In this document: piece by piece, positions 11,362-24,084 of the stretch | How the letters are laid out: each line of letters opens with the position of its first letter | Position numbering within the stretch: the first letter of the stretch is position 1 | Source: Bryum argenteum | Taxonomy: Eukaryota > Streptophyta > Bryopsida > Bryales > Bryaceae | Length of the DNA stretch: 64,000 nucleotides | Direction of reading: 5' to 3' | NCBI GenBank assembly: GCA_037043015.1 | Contig: CM073327.1 | Span: forward strand, 15,668,727-15,732,726 | Notes under the pieces: generated by a model | What the model saw: the letters and a program-made list of their open reading frames with translations, nothing else | The model's database searches: none | Told to the model about the DNA's origin: nothing | Program-made: the position numbers and the translations under genes

Positions 11362-13168
11362 GTAAGAATCTGCGCCCGAGAGACTACTTCATCGATGTTC
11401 CATTCCATAATCGTGTTCTCTTTCGTGCGCTTTGTCAAACCTGAGTAGTATGCGAGCATCTTGCTACGTTCATGTTTTTTGAAATTTTGTCGGTAAGCAC
11501 CAGATCGTGAAGGTTACGTTACAGCTTGTATTCATGTGTCAGTGCATTCTTACTCCACCGCAAATTGATTTTGTGTACTGATTCAATAAAGGAGACCCTT
11601 TCTTTCATGTGCTCCTGCTGGGCTTAGTTTTAGTTTTGAAGCTTGTCGGTAAGCACCAGATCGTGTACTTTAGGCTACATGTATTGGTGTATTCACAGTC
11701 TATCGATTCCACCACATATTGATTTTGTATCTGATTTTATGAAAGAAGATCGGTTTTTTGTATGCTTTGAAGCTGAGTGGTATGCGGGCATCTTGCTACG
11801 CTTTGTCGGTGAGCATCAGATCGTGTGGTTAAGGTTATACCTTGTATTGATGTGTTTGGTGTGTATTGATTTCAATCGAGGAGAGTGGTTACGAGGTAGG
11901 AGGACAACCTCATTAGACACGAAAAGTTTTAAAAGCAGACGAATCAGGTGTAACCGATGCCAAACTTAGCTTCGATGCTTGAGCATCGAGTACTACAGGC
12001 AGATAGGCAGATGAGACAGTGAAGAGCTTGGATATTTACAAGAAAGCTAGTCCGTAACGTCCACTTGGGTCCGCGATCATGTCTCCGTAGAGAGGCGTCA
12101 GTAGTGCTAGGGTTAATAGAGTCGTACTACTCTTCCATTATGATTGCCAAACGTTCTTTTTGTAATGATTATGTTTTCTTCCCGTGACGAGGACCAGCTT
12201 TTTTTCGTCTGAAAATTGGTCGCCGCTTGCCGATAGTCTTTGCCGGTCGGTATCACCAACGTGGGTTTTTCTTTAGAGAATCTGCGGATGCAAATGCATT
12301 ACTAGCGTCGTTTTCAGTCCCGAGACTTAGTTACTCATCTCGCCCAAAGATTACTACATTGACGAGTCGGGTGTCGGGTTGTTCATGTTCACTCGTTCTC
12401 TTTCATATGCTTAGAGCAAGTCGAGTAGTGTAGTGGACACCTTGCTACACCTTCAAGGTCATCGTAAGCACCGGATCGTGTAGGTTAGGTAACACCGTGT
12501 ATTCATGTGTGGTGTTTTCTCAGGCCATCGATTCCACCCCATCTTGATTTTGTGTACTGTACTGAGAACTGTCAAGAGATAATGAGGACAACCTCGGAAA
12601 ATTAAAAAGTAGGTGAATAAGATGTAAGCGGTGACAAAACAAGCTCCGACGCCAGAGCATCGAGTAGTACAGGCACAATCGCAAGTGAGAGAGTGAAGAC
12701 CTAATCGCGTAGAGCGTGAAGTACTGAGAAGAAAGTAATCCGTAACATCCGCTTAGGTCCGCGAGGATGTCTCTGCAGAGAATGGCGTCAGTAGTACTAG
12801 GGTTAATGGAGTCGTAGTACTCCTTTGTTGATGATTACTAAATGGTTAATTGGAACGAGTATCTGTCCTCCTTGTGACCGAGGAAAAGCTGATTTCGCGT
12901 GTGGAAATGGATCTGTGCTTGCCCACAGTGGTTCCGTGAGTTGCGCCGGTCCGTATCAGCGGGGCGTCGTATTCATTTATGTTCTGGTTTTATATGTGTT
13001 GACCCACATCGCTTGTGCAGAGGATCTTTGGCGTGCGGGGTGCTTTTTTAGAGTCAATTGCTGGCAGTCGGTAGCAGTGCGGCAGTATCTAACCATGGTT
13101 TGCTTTTTGGGTTGGCACGAGTATATTGGCATGAGTTTGTGGCAGATCGAGGCATGCTGTGTTCACTA

Positions 13169-13297
13169 GTGGAAAAGTGCAGAATCTTCACCAGGCCTTT
13201 TATGTGTATTTCCACAGAGTCTCATTCCACCAAGCTCGGTGGAGATCTTGTTGAAATTCCTAGTGGAGAGCGTGATAGAAATACCGCACTTTTTCAC
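13169..13297. mobile_element. MITE in noncoding repeat block, unit A
   Basis: 129 bp with ends GTGGAAAAGTGC and, inverted, GCACTTTTTCAC. It is flanked by TA on the left and TG on the right. The interior holds a small palindrome, CCACCAAGCTCGGTGG. It is the same family as 8786-8877. Confidence 0.6.
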
Positions 13298-13910
13298 TGG
13301 TTGTTGTTCTGCGTGCTTGGTGCTTGGTTGTGCTCGGATCCTTTGTTTCCTGCAGTCTCACTGCATTTTTTCTTCGTCTCTGCCTTTTCGTTCCTTTCTG
13401 CTTTAGGTTGGGGCTTATAGGTTTAAATCGCTCTCTACGCACGACCAAGGCTTCAGCTCTCTTTTGATGAATATGGATACTTTCGGCATGCAAACCTTGC
13501 TTGATTGCTACCTGTTTCCCTCTCGGGGTTTCTCCTGAGAAGATGTGTCCTGTCCATGAGAAGATTAAGGTGCATTCACTGAAAGAGATGTTGCAGGCAT
13601 AATTACTTTCAATTGCACCAATCGTTGTATATTGTCCGTTCCTTCTCTTTCTGAAGACAGCGGGTGTTTGACTAGCTTCCAGTGCATTTTCTTTGTAACG
13701 TGTGGTTGTTGCTACGAGTCCTGATTTCTACAGGGGTGAACGCTCATCACTTGTACAGAGGATGTGTGGTTGGGTGCTCCCTTGAGTCAATCGAGGGCAA
13801 TCCAATAGTCCAAAGAAGGCGCGCGAAGACTAAACCATGGTTAGCTTTTTGGGTTAGCAATGGGTAGTTTGCTTGAGTTTGTGGCAGATCGGGGCATGTT
13901 GTGTTCACTA

Positions 13911-14007
13911 GGCTTTCCACCAGGCTTTTCAAGAACAAGACTTTCATGCCACCAAGATTGGTGGAAATTCTAGTGAAGAGCTCGGTAGAAATACTGTAGA
14001 TTTTCAC
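13911..14007. mobile_element. degenerate MITE of the same family, unit A
   Basis: The right end GATTTTCAC followed by TA and the central CCACCAAGATTGGTGG palindrome match the 129-bp element. The left terminal repeat is deleted. Confidence 0.45.
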
Positions 14008-16428
14008 TAGCGTATGGTGTTTGGTTGTCCGTGGATCATATCTCTGTTGTTCAGTCTCGTTGCATTTTTCTCGTCCCTGCCATTTCGTCGCTTTTTTGGT
14101 TTAGGCTGGGGCTTGTAGGCTTGGATTTGCTCTACGCACACTCCAGGCTTGAGCATCTCCTTTGAGTAGTATGGATACCTCCTCGCATGCAGTGCTTGCT
14201 TGATTGCTTCCTGTTTCCCTCTGGGAATTTCGTCTCAGATTGTGTTCCATAAATAAGCATACGAAGTAGTGGAACCAATTTGTGACTGGAACTTTTATGA
14301 TATGTTTGATTTTCGTAGGTGTGGCTTCTATAGTCTATTCTTTATGAGCATGTTCTGGGAGAATGTAGCTCCAAAATGGGGAGAGTGATGAGACGATGGT
14401 GTACTGTGGTATGTGGTTTATTATCCAAGTGGAGCTCAAGTTAGTGATTGGCTGAATTGTTGTGTTGTTTATGTTTATTGATATTGCATTGTCTTGTCCT
14501 TACGAAAATCCCTAAATTTTTTATGTTGATGAGGGTATTTCTACTGTACATTGGAGTTTTGGTGTTGAACATGTGGAGGGATGTTTCAATTCTTTTAACT
14601 TTACCAGGAACAATGTTGCTAGTCTTAGGATGATACGTTCTATTATTTGAGATGTCTGCATATCAAAATAGCCACTGACAACCGATGGTGAGTAGTATGT
14701 GAGCATCTTGCTATGGTTTGTTTATGAAGGTTGTCGGTGAGCATCAGACCATGCAATTTAGGGTAGAACTTGTATTCATGTGTTGTTTCCGAAGGATGGC
14801 GGTAAACACCAGTTTGTGCTGTTTAGGTCACACCTTGTATTCAAGTGTAGGTGTTACTTATGCCAAAGTAAGTTCCAATGCCAGAGCATCGAGTACAATA
14901 GGCGGAAACGCAAATAAGACATTGAAGAGCGGTGGGCGCTGACAAGAGAACTAGTCCATAATGTCCTCTGGGTCCGCGAGCATGTCCTTGAAGTGAGGCG
15001 TCAGTAATACTAGGGTTGAAGGAGTCGTAGTACTCTTTCGATGATATTTGTTGAATCTTTTTACGAAATGAGCGTCTGTGCTTCTCGTGATGCCGAAAAG
15101 TTGTTATCGTTTCTCAAACTTGTTGTGTGCTTGTTGACAGTAGTTCCGTGAGTTGCTCCTGTCGGTATCAGCGGTGATGTTGAAGCGTGCCTTGGAGAAG
15201 TGACGTAACCTTGTTTGAAGGGCTATGATCTAAATTGCATTTCGGGCGCTCGGGAACAAAGAATGACGTTTTGAGACTTTATTACTCATCTGCGCCAAAG
15301 TTCACTTCATCGACGAGTCGGATGTTGCTCATTCAGTTCATTCATTCTTTTTTTTCTATGTTTTATTTGTGTTGAGTAGGTTGCATTCATTGTGACTACG
15401 CTCACGATGCTCGCTTTTTCTAGGAACCGGATCATGAGGTTCAAGTCTTGGCTTATGGGAACCAGTGGTCCATAGCTAGACACGTAAACGCGGCAGTCAG
15501 TGGAATAGACAAGCGATAATCGATTTCAGAGCGACCAAAAACAAACTATGCTATGAGAAGAGTGTCATTTTTTTGAGAAGTCAAGAGCACAAAGATTTGT
15601 AGGTGTTGTCAATCTAAAGGAGAAAGATTGTTATGTGCATGGCCAATCTGTAATAAGATTAAGGTGAATTCACCCGATGATGATCATCTGTTGATTGCAG
15701 GCTTAATTACCTTCCGTTGCACCGGCCGTCTCTGCTTTCTTCGTATTTCCTCTCATTGAAGAAACCGGAAGTTTGACTAGCTTTTGCTGTATTCTCTTTG
15801 TAACTTGCGGGTGTTGATACGAGTTCTTCGACGGTGGTGACCCACATCACCGTGCAGAGGATTTGTTGTGTGTGGTGAAGCGGGGTGAATTGCTAGCACT
15901 ACGGTATTGTCCAGCTATATGGTGAGTATCTTTTTTGTTGATTGGGGGTAGGAATGATTTTTTGTTGGCTCGGGGCATGTTGTGGTTGTTTTGGGTGTGT
16001 GGTGTTTGGTTTGTGTGTGAACCATCTCTCTCGTTACATCTTTCTCTTAGTCTCGCGCCCTTTCTCTTGTTGCTTATTGCTTCCTGCTCCGGCTGGCTTG
16101 TAAGTTCAGATATCGACATCAGCACTTTTCAAAATGGTGATGAGGTCTGGTCCATTTCAATTAAACGTGTGAATGTCTTGGGGCTACTAGTGAGTGATGA
16201 GCTTTGGTAAACTACGACTTTTTCTTGTGATTAAGGAAATACAACCATCAACCCAGACTGCATGGTATATGCTCATTTGTTCTCAAATTCACTTCAAGTT
16301 TTACGTTCATTTCAAGTTTTGGTTTTTGTATATGTACATAAAGTTTTCAGGCATGATCTCACCATTGGGATCTTCAATCCAATTATACCTCACATGCCGT
16401 TATTATTGTTGAAAATAGGCATCTGTAT

Positions 16429-16515
16429 TTGAATTTCAGTGGACCCCCACCCCCCTTGTGAATTATCAACCATTATTTGAATTTCAGTGGACCCCTTGTG
16501 AATTAGCAACCATCT
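16429..16515. repeat. short direct duplication
   Basis: TTTGAATTTCAGTGGACCCC and the following TTGTGAATTA.CAACCAT occur twice in a row. Unit B has a single diverged copy near 52000. Confidence 0.7.
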
Positions 16516-16630
16516 ATAGGTTTTATAGGTTGAGTATTGCACATACATGTTCTTAACTCACGTAGGAATAAGAAGAAGAATTTGAAGAGCCTCATTTCTA
16601 AATTATTCTACTTGGAATTGTTATTTTGGC

Positions 16631-17976
16631 TATGAGCAATTCAACCCGTAGGAAGAAAAGCCCTAGAGTTGGGCCGGTTGAGAGTGGAGACACCTACCTA
16701 GCCCTTCCAAGCAATGGACTCTAAATCCTAACAAGCATTCACAAACACCATGCATCCACCATCACACGATCATCAAGACACGAGATGCAATAAACATCAC
16801 AAGAAAACCAATGGGGGAAGAAGAAGTACAATTGGGGTCCAACCTCAGCTGGACCCTTGGCCACTAAAATGGCCGTATCTCCCTCGTCCTTGCTCTTCTT
16901 GAGGCAAGCTAGGAGTCTACAGAGAGCTAGCTTGATGATGTACTTGAATCCGGAAGCACGTCTCGTGGTTCTTCCTAAAACTTGAGTTATGCGGCCCTCA
17001 AGTCAGGCCTTCAATTTGCCCTCCACAGTAGACATGCTTTCACTTAATCGATCACCATTCCTCCGTCCATGATCCAAAAAGAGGAAGCCTAGGCTCTTTG
17101 GAAAGCTGGCTTCAAGGCGCTCCTCTCCTCCAAAGGGCTTGCTCAGATTTGTCTCCTACCGATAGAAATCGTTCTTCAAGTCAGCGCCGCCTCTTCTCGC
17201 CGTCCGCCGCAAGCCGGTGAAGTCCTCTTGGGAGATCCGCCATAGCTCCCCGTCGCTGCTCCTATGACCGCGCGCTTGGGCTCGTTGGAAAGCTGGCTTC
17301 AAGACGCTCCTTTCCTCCAAAGGGCTTGCTCAAACTCGTCTCCAGCCAAACGCTACACCTTCCAAAGTTGGCAGATCCAGATCTTGGTCGGGAAATCCAC
17401 TCTCCTATCTTCTACCCTAACCTACCCACACTCACACCCACATCCAACAACTCCACACATTCTACTTGTGTGTTTTCTCCATCTTAGATCACTAACTCCA
17501 TTCTCCATAGCCACAACCTAGAAGCATCTCAAAAACCACACACATACACCAAAAAACAAGAGAGACAAAACTAGCAAACCCTAGCAAAAAGAGAGAGACA
17601 AGTAAAAAGAAATGAGAAAGAAAGAAAAGATAAAGGGGAGAGGGGAAGCATGAGGGAGAAATCCTACTCCCTCACCTTCCTTCTTACCTTTCTACTTTCT
17701 AAATTGCCTATCTACCTCTAACTCTAATACTACCTCACATCAAATATTCTTCAATTCTAACAATTTAGTTATCCTCCCTAACATAAAATCATGTAATTGT
17801 CACTAAATTGCCATACTCAATGCTTTTCTTAATTATTCTAATAACTTCCGAGCCTATTTCTATAAATTCAAATTTAATGCATTTAGCCTATAGGAACCAC
17901 ACAAACTACTATAATCAAATGTATTTTGTATCTAGATATTCAATAACTAATACGTGAGCCATTTGTATGGCTCACA
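16631..17976 (-). repeat. 3' LTR (relative to element orientation)
   Basis: 1346 bp. On the plus strand it begins TATGAGCAATTC and ends GGCTCACA. The ends are inverted repeats apart from one base (TGTGAGC expected, TATGAGC found in both LTRs). No obvious purine tract lies directly against its inner edge, so the polypurine tract is not identified. Open frames inside (for example 17264-17521) are identical in both LTRs and not recognised. Confidence 0.95.
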
Positions 17977-18065
17977 GGTGTCGGCCATCTGCGGGCATTC
18001 GTGAGAATGCAACGGGCCTAGAGTCTTGAAGCCTCGTAGGCAAGAGGCTCCCCATTGGGCAAGCA

Positions 18066-19170
18066 CGGTCACACATGGTATGTCTTGCATCTCTCGCCAT
18101 TCGTACGTGTGGGAAAATATGTCCCATCCAATGTTGCCAATTGAACTGTGTTGTTTGGATACACCTCCATAATCCAATATGGTCCCAACCAAATTGCATC
18201 AAGCTTGCTTGGAAATTCAAGCTTCTTACCATCTTGTAACATCACCATGGTCCCGGGGATCAAAGTTCGTTTCTTGTGGGACTTGTCAAATGCGGCCTTC
18301 TTCCTCCGTTGAGCCGTCTCTATGTGTTGAGCACTAAATCTCCTTGTTTCATTTAAGCCTTCTAGCATGAGCACCCTATCATGAATTGATTTTGAAACCG
18401 CCATCTATCATTGAGGGCAATGCGTAATGAAGGGATTTCAATCTCAATTGGCAAGATGGCTTCCACGCCATAGACCAAAGCAAATGGAGTTTGCTTTGTG
18501 GTGACCTTGAAGGTAGTACGATATGCCCACAACGCCGCATTAAGTTTAGCATCCCAATCTCTCTTGTTGTCATGTACGGTCTTTCTTAGAATCCTTACAA
18601 TGGTTTGGTTGACTCTTTCCGCTAAGCCATTGGTTTGTGGGTGATAGGGTGTGGTCTTCCTATGATCAATGCCATAAGCGTTAGTGAGTTCCTCAATAAG
18701 GTCATTGAGGAAATGAGTACCACGATCACTAATCAATATTTTGGGGACTCAAAAAGCGAGTGAAAATATGCTCAAACATAAACCTTGCCGTGGTCTTCTT
18801 GTCATGGTCTTAATCGCTTTGGCTTCTACCCATTTGGTCAAGTAATCCACCGCCAATAGAATGTATGCATTTTGACGTGGTGATGTAGGGTGAACCGGTC
18901 CAATATAATCTATGCCCCATTTCTCAAATGGGAGCAAGGGTAAGGAAGGATGAAGTGGAAGTGCCATATGAAGATCATTCCTTGCATATCTTTGGCAAGC
19001 ATCACATCGAGTGGCATGTCGATGTGCATCTGCGCAAATAAGGTGGGCCAAAAGTAACCGGCGCGAAGAATTTTAAGTGCGATGAAGACGCCCGGAAAAA
19101 TGTCCTCCACAAGCGCCATCATGACATGCTTCAATGATTTTAGTAGCTTCGGGCTCACTCACACATCGAC
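18066..19170 (-). CDS. integrase domain of the Ty3/gypsy element
   Basis: Inserts element cDNA into chromatin. Minus-strand landmarks: the zinc-finger region with HDGACGGHFSGRLHR at about 19110-19150 and CDACQRYARND near 19010; the catalytic core with WGIDYIGP (first Asp, about 18915), ISDRGTHF (second Asp, about 18725) and YHPQTNGLAERVNQTI (Glu, about 18620); and a C-terminal GPYW region near 18165. The frame breaks near 18750 and 18375 and around the zinc finger at about 19070, so it is not one open frame as written. It ends near 18066. Confidence 0.85.
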
Positions 19171-20620
19171 GAAGAACACCATCAATGCCTCGTCGGTACA
19201 ACCGATTTGCAATGATTGCATAGTGCCGGCTATTCACTCTAATCTTCCTCCTCTCATTAGCGTCCAAGTGCTCAGGAAGCTTTTGAGTACTTAAGAATTC
19301 GGATATGTAAGTATCCCATGTAGGAACTACGGTGATGGAAAACAAATTAGCATCGGGAAGCTCATCATCAATCTCCACCATACCCAAGGATTCCGAAATT
19401 CTAGATAGATGATCCGCTTGTAAGTGTAGACGCCCGGGTTTGTACTCCACCGTATAGTCAAGCTCTTCTAAGAGCAACACCCATCGAGCCACCCGACCAC
19501 TAAGATCCGGTTTGTTGACCATGTATCTCAATGCCAAATGATCAACAAAAAACACCACCGGATTCATGAGTAGGTAATGGCGGAACTTCTTTGCACTAAA
19601 AACCATGGCTAAACATTCCCTATCCGTGGTGGAATAATTCCGCTCTGAAAGTGTCAATTGCCTACTAGCAAAAGCAATAGGACGGTCTTTGTTCTCAGGA
19701 CCATGAGCTTGACACAATGTAGCTCCAACGGCCACTGCCGATGCATCACAATATACATGGAAGGGCTTCTCCCAATCCGGTGCAACAAGGCAAGGAAAGG
19801 ATGTCAACTTGGATTTGAGAGCATCAAAACCTCGCTGACATTCGGGGTCCACACAAACTTAACATCCTTGCGTGTGAGATTGGTGAGTGGAATGGCCGCC
19901 GTGGCATAATTTGGCATGATGTCTCTATACCACCCAAAATGTCCTAATGCTCGTTGAATTCCCTTAACCGTAGTTGGAGGCTCAAGATTGAGAATCACTT
20001 CTATCTTTCTCGGGATCCGGCTCTTTCCTGAAGCTTTAGATACTACATAGCCAAGCAACACTCCTTTTTGTACCCCCATATATACTTTGGCTGGATTTAA
20101 TGCTAGTTGGTTGCGCCGACACCTCAAAAAACATTCACGCAACATGACATAATGGTCTATTGCTTTGGTTTGGGTGCTAAAATCATCAATGAATACCGAC
20201 ATGGATTTGTGAAGCAAATCAAAGAAGATGGCGGTCATGGCTCTTTGGAAGGTCGATGGAGCATTGCACAATCCAAAAGGCATGACTACATAGATGAAGG
20301 TTCCCAAGGTGTGGTGAATGCGGTCTTGTGGTAATCATTTGGATGTATGGACACTTGATTGTAACCCGAGTATCCATCCAAAAATGTGTAGAGTTCATGA
20401 CCGGCTACCTCATCTAGAATTTGATTGACAAATGGGAGAGGAAAATGGTCCTTTTGAGTGGCCTTGTTCAAGCGCCGATAGTCAATGCACACTCTCAATT
20501 TGCCGTTCTTCTTCTTGACAAGGACCATAGGAGACACCCAATCTGCGATCTCTACAGTTTTAATGAACCCCGCTTCCAAAAGCTTCTCTAACTCGCCTTC
20601 ACAATAAGTTGAAGACGGGG
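19073..20620 (-). CDS. reverse transcriptase and RNase H of the Ty3/gypsy element
   Basis: Copies element RNA to DNA in the cytoplasm. RT landmarks: VKKKNGKLRVCIDYRRLNK (about 20490), FLDGYSGYNQ (first catalytic Asp, about 20390), VVMPFGLCNAPSTFQR and FIDDF (about 20190; the YxDD box as FIDD, usual for gypsy elements). RNase H follows with YCDASAVAVGATLCQA (about 19740), TDRECLAMVFSAKKFRHY and LQADHLSR. RT is split by a 1-bp frameshift at a CCC run (20303-20305, plus strand). A second frame change separates RT and RNase H near 19840. Confidence 0.9.
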
Positions 20621-20622
20621 AT

Positions 20623-22384
20623 TCATACGCCTCTCCTTTGTCGAACCGGTTGAGTACTGGGAAGAAGAGGTATAGTGTGTTGCACTATCTCCGGTGGAAT
20701 GCCCTTGAGATCCTTATAAGACCAAGCAAAAATGTCTCGAAATTCTAGCACTAGCTCTTTGTACTTTGCTATCTCCTCCTTTGTCAATTGAGCTCCCATT
20801 TTGATGAATCGTGCCTCCTCATTCTCCAATGAAACATCCACATCTTGGCAATCATTAATAGGAACCGTAATTGGATTTGTAGGGCCATGATACCAATCAC
20901 TAGGAACCGCGGGGTATATAGGGAGGTCACTTCCAACCTCCAAACTTGTGGAGGTTTTGCGGAAATTAAGTGGTGGTGGTAGAATGTCCTCTTCATTCAA
21001 CAATCCTTCCATACCATGAGGTTGGGTGCCATCAATCTCAAGATTATACACCGCTTCATACTCCACTTCATCAAGCAAGGTCACCAAACCGGAATCAATG
21101 TCAACCTCATGTACTTCCTCTCTCCTCGTGGAAATGACATGCACCGCTTGACTCGAGGTGTCTCATGATCCTCAAGATGCTCTTGAAGCCACGTAGTGAA
21201 TTCACCATCATCTTCCCAATCATAAAGGCCGGACCTAAATTCTTAATTGGCCCTAAATCAATAGGATTCTTTCCACATCAACATAGGATGTACATAGCCC
21301 ACCTTCTCAACACTAAGCTCATATTTGGTTTTTGGTTTCTCTCCTATGATTGAACTTTGTGAAGTGGTTGAGTACCCAACGTCACCAAGGCCCCGTTATC
21401 AAATGGACCAAATGTCAAGGTGGATGTAGTAATAGACCAACAATCGGAAGCATTGGCCCTCCTCAACCAATCTCGGCCTAAAATAAGAGGATATGCCCCC
21501 TCTTTTCTCACAACCTCAAAACATGAAAAGTCAATGTGTAGATTTCTCCTCCGGCTTCCATTTGACAATTCACAATTTGGCCAAGTGGCTTGATGGAGCG
21601 CTCATCCGCCACCTTCACTATGTATGGTGAAGGACCGGTTAGTACCAAACCCAAACTCTCCATTGTAGAAAGTGGCATGATATTAATACCGCTTCCTCCA
21701 TCTATCAAGGCATGTGGAATCACCTTGTCTAGAATAGAGACATCAATTTCAAAAGCTCCATCATCAATCAAGCTCTCTCTACATACACCCTTGTAGTCAT
21801 GATCTTTTGTTTAGGTCTACGAGGCATTGTGGCTCCTCCTTAAATTCCTTCCTCAAAGAAGGAGCAACTTGGATGAGTTGGGCTATAGAGATATTAGCTT
21901 GGAGAGTGCAAAGATCAGACCACAAATCATACTCCTCCGCCGGATTGAATACACGGCTATGCCGATTTTTTGACACCCTCTTATCTTGATTGCAAACCTC
22001 CATGGGTTCCACAAATTGGTGAAGATCATCTTCCTCATCACTAAGTAGCTCATATAGTGGTGCATCTTCCATGGAGGGATTATCTAAAGGTGGCTCATGA
22101 AGAATCTCTCTAGTTTGCTTCACCAACAAAAAATTCTTCATAGCTTGAACATCATGGGCATCTCCTATGCTACTAGTTTCTTTTGAGATGGCATCCAAGG
22201 AAGGATTGTTCAAGCGTTGTTGCCTTGTCATCACCGCCACATGTTGCATGGGTGGATGGTGACTAGATGAGGTCATGACTTGTGTCTCCAACTCATGAAT
22301 GATCATATTGGCACTTTGATTTGCCTTGAATTCCGATTGAGTGGAAGATGTAGGAAATTGAGCCACATTGGGATGAAAAACCAC
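20623..22384 (-). CDS. protease region and linker of the Ty3/gypsy polyprotein
   Basis: The retropepsin-type segment is at 21508-21771. The active-site motif ALIDGGSGINIMPLS uses D-G-G-S, a variant known among plant gypsy proteases, followed by ESLGLVL. It would process the polyprotein inside the particle. Linker segments at 20623-21144 and 21344-21568 lead into RT. Frame changes near 21150-21350, 21540 and 22390 interrupt the reading frame. Confidence 0.75.
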
Positions 22385-24084
22385 TTCGTTTGAGCATCTT
22401 GTGAGACAATTGGAGGTTGATGAGTGACACCCTGTTGCATATGAGGAGGAGTAGGATGAATTCCCATGTAGTATTGAGAATGCACATGATTAGGACCTGG
22501 GGTTGGCACTTGGTGAACATTTGGTGGTTGGTGAGAATATGATGAGTGTGCCACCATAGGAGGTCCAAGTGGTTGTCCAACACCTTGAGGGTACCATTGG
22601 GCCGGTTGGGGATTAATGTAATAACCTTGTTGAGTCCCTTGAGGTGGGCGGTTGTAGAACAAATTCGGAGGAGGGTTTGGAGTGGTTGAATTGCCCAAGT
22701 TGGGTTCCCTTGGAGGTCTTCTACACCTCTCGGTAGGATGATTGCCTCCGCAATTTCCACATGTTACACCAGATTCTACCCAACAAAGTCCAGGGCCAAG
22801 AGGATGCATTCGATGACAAGTGGGGCATGGAATACCTTTGGATTGAGGTTGAGCACCTCTTGGTTGCATAGGTGGATTTGGACATGGTAAAGGGGCCACA
22901 TACGGACCTTGAGTCTTTGGCAATTGGCAATGTGTCTCACTATGGCCATATTGGTTGCAATTCCTACACCACATGTTGGTGGGGAAATTTCCGGTCTCAT
23001 TCAAGGGAGGAGGCGCATGTGCTGATTTTGCATTGATAGCCATAGCAATTTGGTTCCCAAAGCTCTTAATTGCATCATCAAGCCTTCTCTCCATCTTCTC
23101 AAATCGTGAGGACTCCGCTTGTGCATGCCATTCAAGTTGAGGAACCGGCAACCTAGAGTCCAAAGGCACCGGTTGATTGTTAGGAGGAGTATAAGATTGC
23201 TCTCTAGAAGGGACCAAAGGATTTGGAGGTGTATAGTGTGCAGGAATAAATGCCGCACCGCCGCTGCTATGGTTCGATTCCACATCCTATCATTTTCCTT
23301 CTCAATCCTCTCTACATGTCGGGCAGACTTCTTGCGCATCCTCCAAAGTTCGTGGTCGTGTGCATTTAAAATCTCTCTCATAGTGGCATGCTTGTTGAAG
23401 CCTTGAATGAAGTAATACCGGATGGTCTCATCAAATGAGGTGGTTACCAACAAAGCGGGTTATAACCGTATTGAAACGGCGAATGTATTCCGAAATTTCT
23501 TCGGATAGACCTTGGCGCATTCCCGTGAGAGCTACTAAGGCACTTTGTTGTCCAGTCTCGGTCTAAATTGTCTCAAGAATGCGGTTTGAAGAGCTTGCCA
23601 ATTAGCAAAGGTTTCGGGAGCATGTGATCGGTACCAATTGTAAGCTTGGCCTTCCAATGTAGTGGAGAACCAAACTAATCTATAAGTCTCTTCGGGAATC
23701 ACGTTTGTAATAAGAGCCTCTATATACCGCTCAATGTGGTGTGAAGGATCCTCATGAGACATTCCCAAAACTTAGGCAAGTGTATGGGCATGGATCGTGG
23801 TGCTAAGTTTTGGGGCATTACAATGGGCAATCCACGGTGCCATCATGGCATCCGCCGCATTGTTAGGATCCATGGGTGGGAGTAGATTGTCTTCCTCTAT
23901 CCTATCGTTTGGCTCTATAGTGTAAGTGGATTCCTCTTCTAAGGGTTCGGGAGCAACAAATGTAAATTGGTGATGGTTCTCTATTTCTTCCAACTATTGG
24001 GCTTGAATGTTTTTCCCTATTAGTCTCTTCTTCTCTATCGTGTAAAGATTGGCGTTGACGGTATTGTGATCGGGTAGTCACCAT
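22303..24084 (-). CDS. gag of the Ty3/gypsy element
   Basis: Capsid/nucleocapsid protein that forms the particle and packages RNA. Possible ATG at 24084 (MVTTRSQYRQRQSLHD). The capsid core includes DPSHHIERYIEALITNVIP and LEGQAYNWYRSHAPETF (about 23560-23760). There are two zinc knuckles, CRNCNQYGHSETHC near 22950 and CGNCGGNHPTERC near 22745, with a Pro/Gln/Tyr-rich tail. Frame changes occur near 24000, 23765-23790 (at GGG/CCC runs), 23530 and 23285. Confidence 0.85.

Larger units (their letters stand above)
11362..16625. repeat. degenerate noncoding repeat block, unit A
   Basis: Several motifs recur in degenerate copies. GTCGGTAAGCACCAGATCGT occurs near 11490, 11645, 11805 (as GTCGGTGAGCATCAGATCGT), 12465 and 14735. 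GAGCATCGAGTACTACAGGC occurs near 11980, 12655 and 14885. A block with CAGTAGTACTAGGGTTAATG and GTCGTAGTACTCC occurs near 12105, 12790 and 15005. A block with GACCCACATCGCTTGTGCAG occurs near 13000, 13745 and 15840. The order suggests old tandem duplication of a unit of roughly 0.7-2 kb. Open frames inside are short and not conserved. Intron-like acceptors (TTGATTGCAGGC, TTTTCGTAGGTG) are scattered through it. Function unknown. Confidence 0.6.

Noticed and set aside
11643-13420. Open frames of 100-120 codons in the noncoding repeat block
   Set aside because: They are interrupted or shifted in the unit B copy and have no recognisable domain.
12100-15150. Possible C/D-box snoRNAs (TGATGATT... 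in each repeat unit)
   Set aside because: TGATGA-like boxes occur, but no consistent CTGA box, terminal stem or antisense element could be shown.
17977-18066. A polypurine tract next to the 3' LTR
   Set aside because: The sequence adjacent to the LTR is not purine-rich on the element strand; a weak candidate (AATGGGGAG) lies about 75 bp away.
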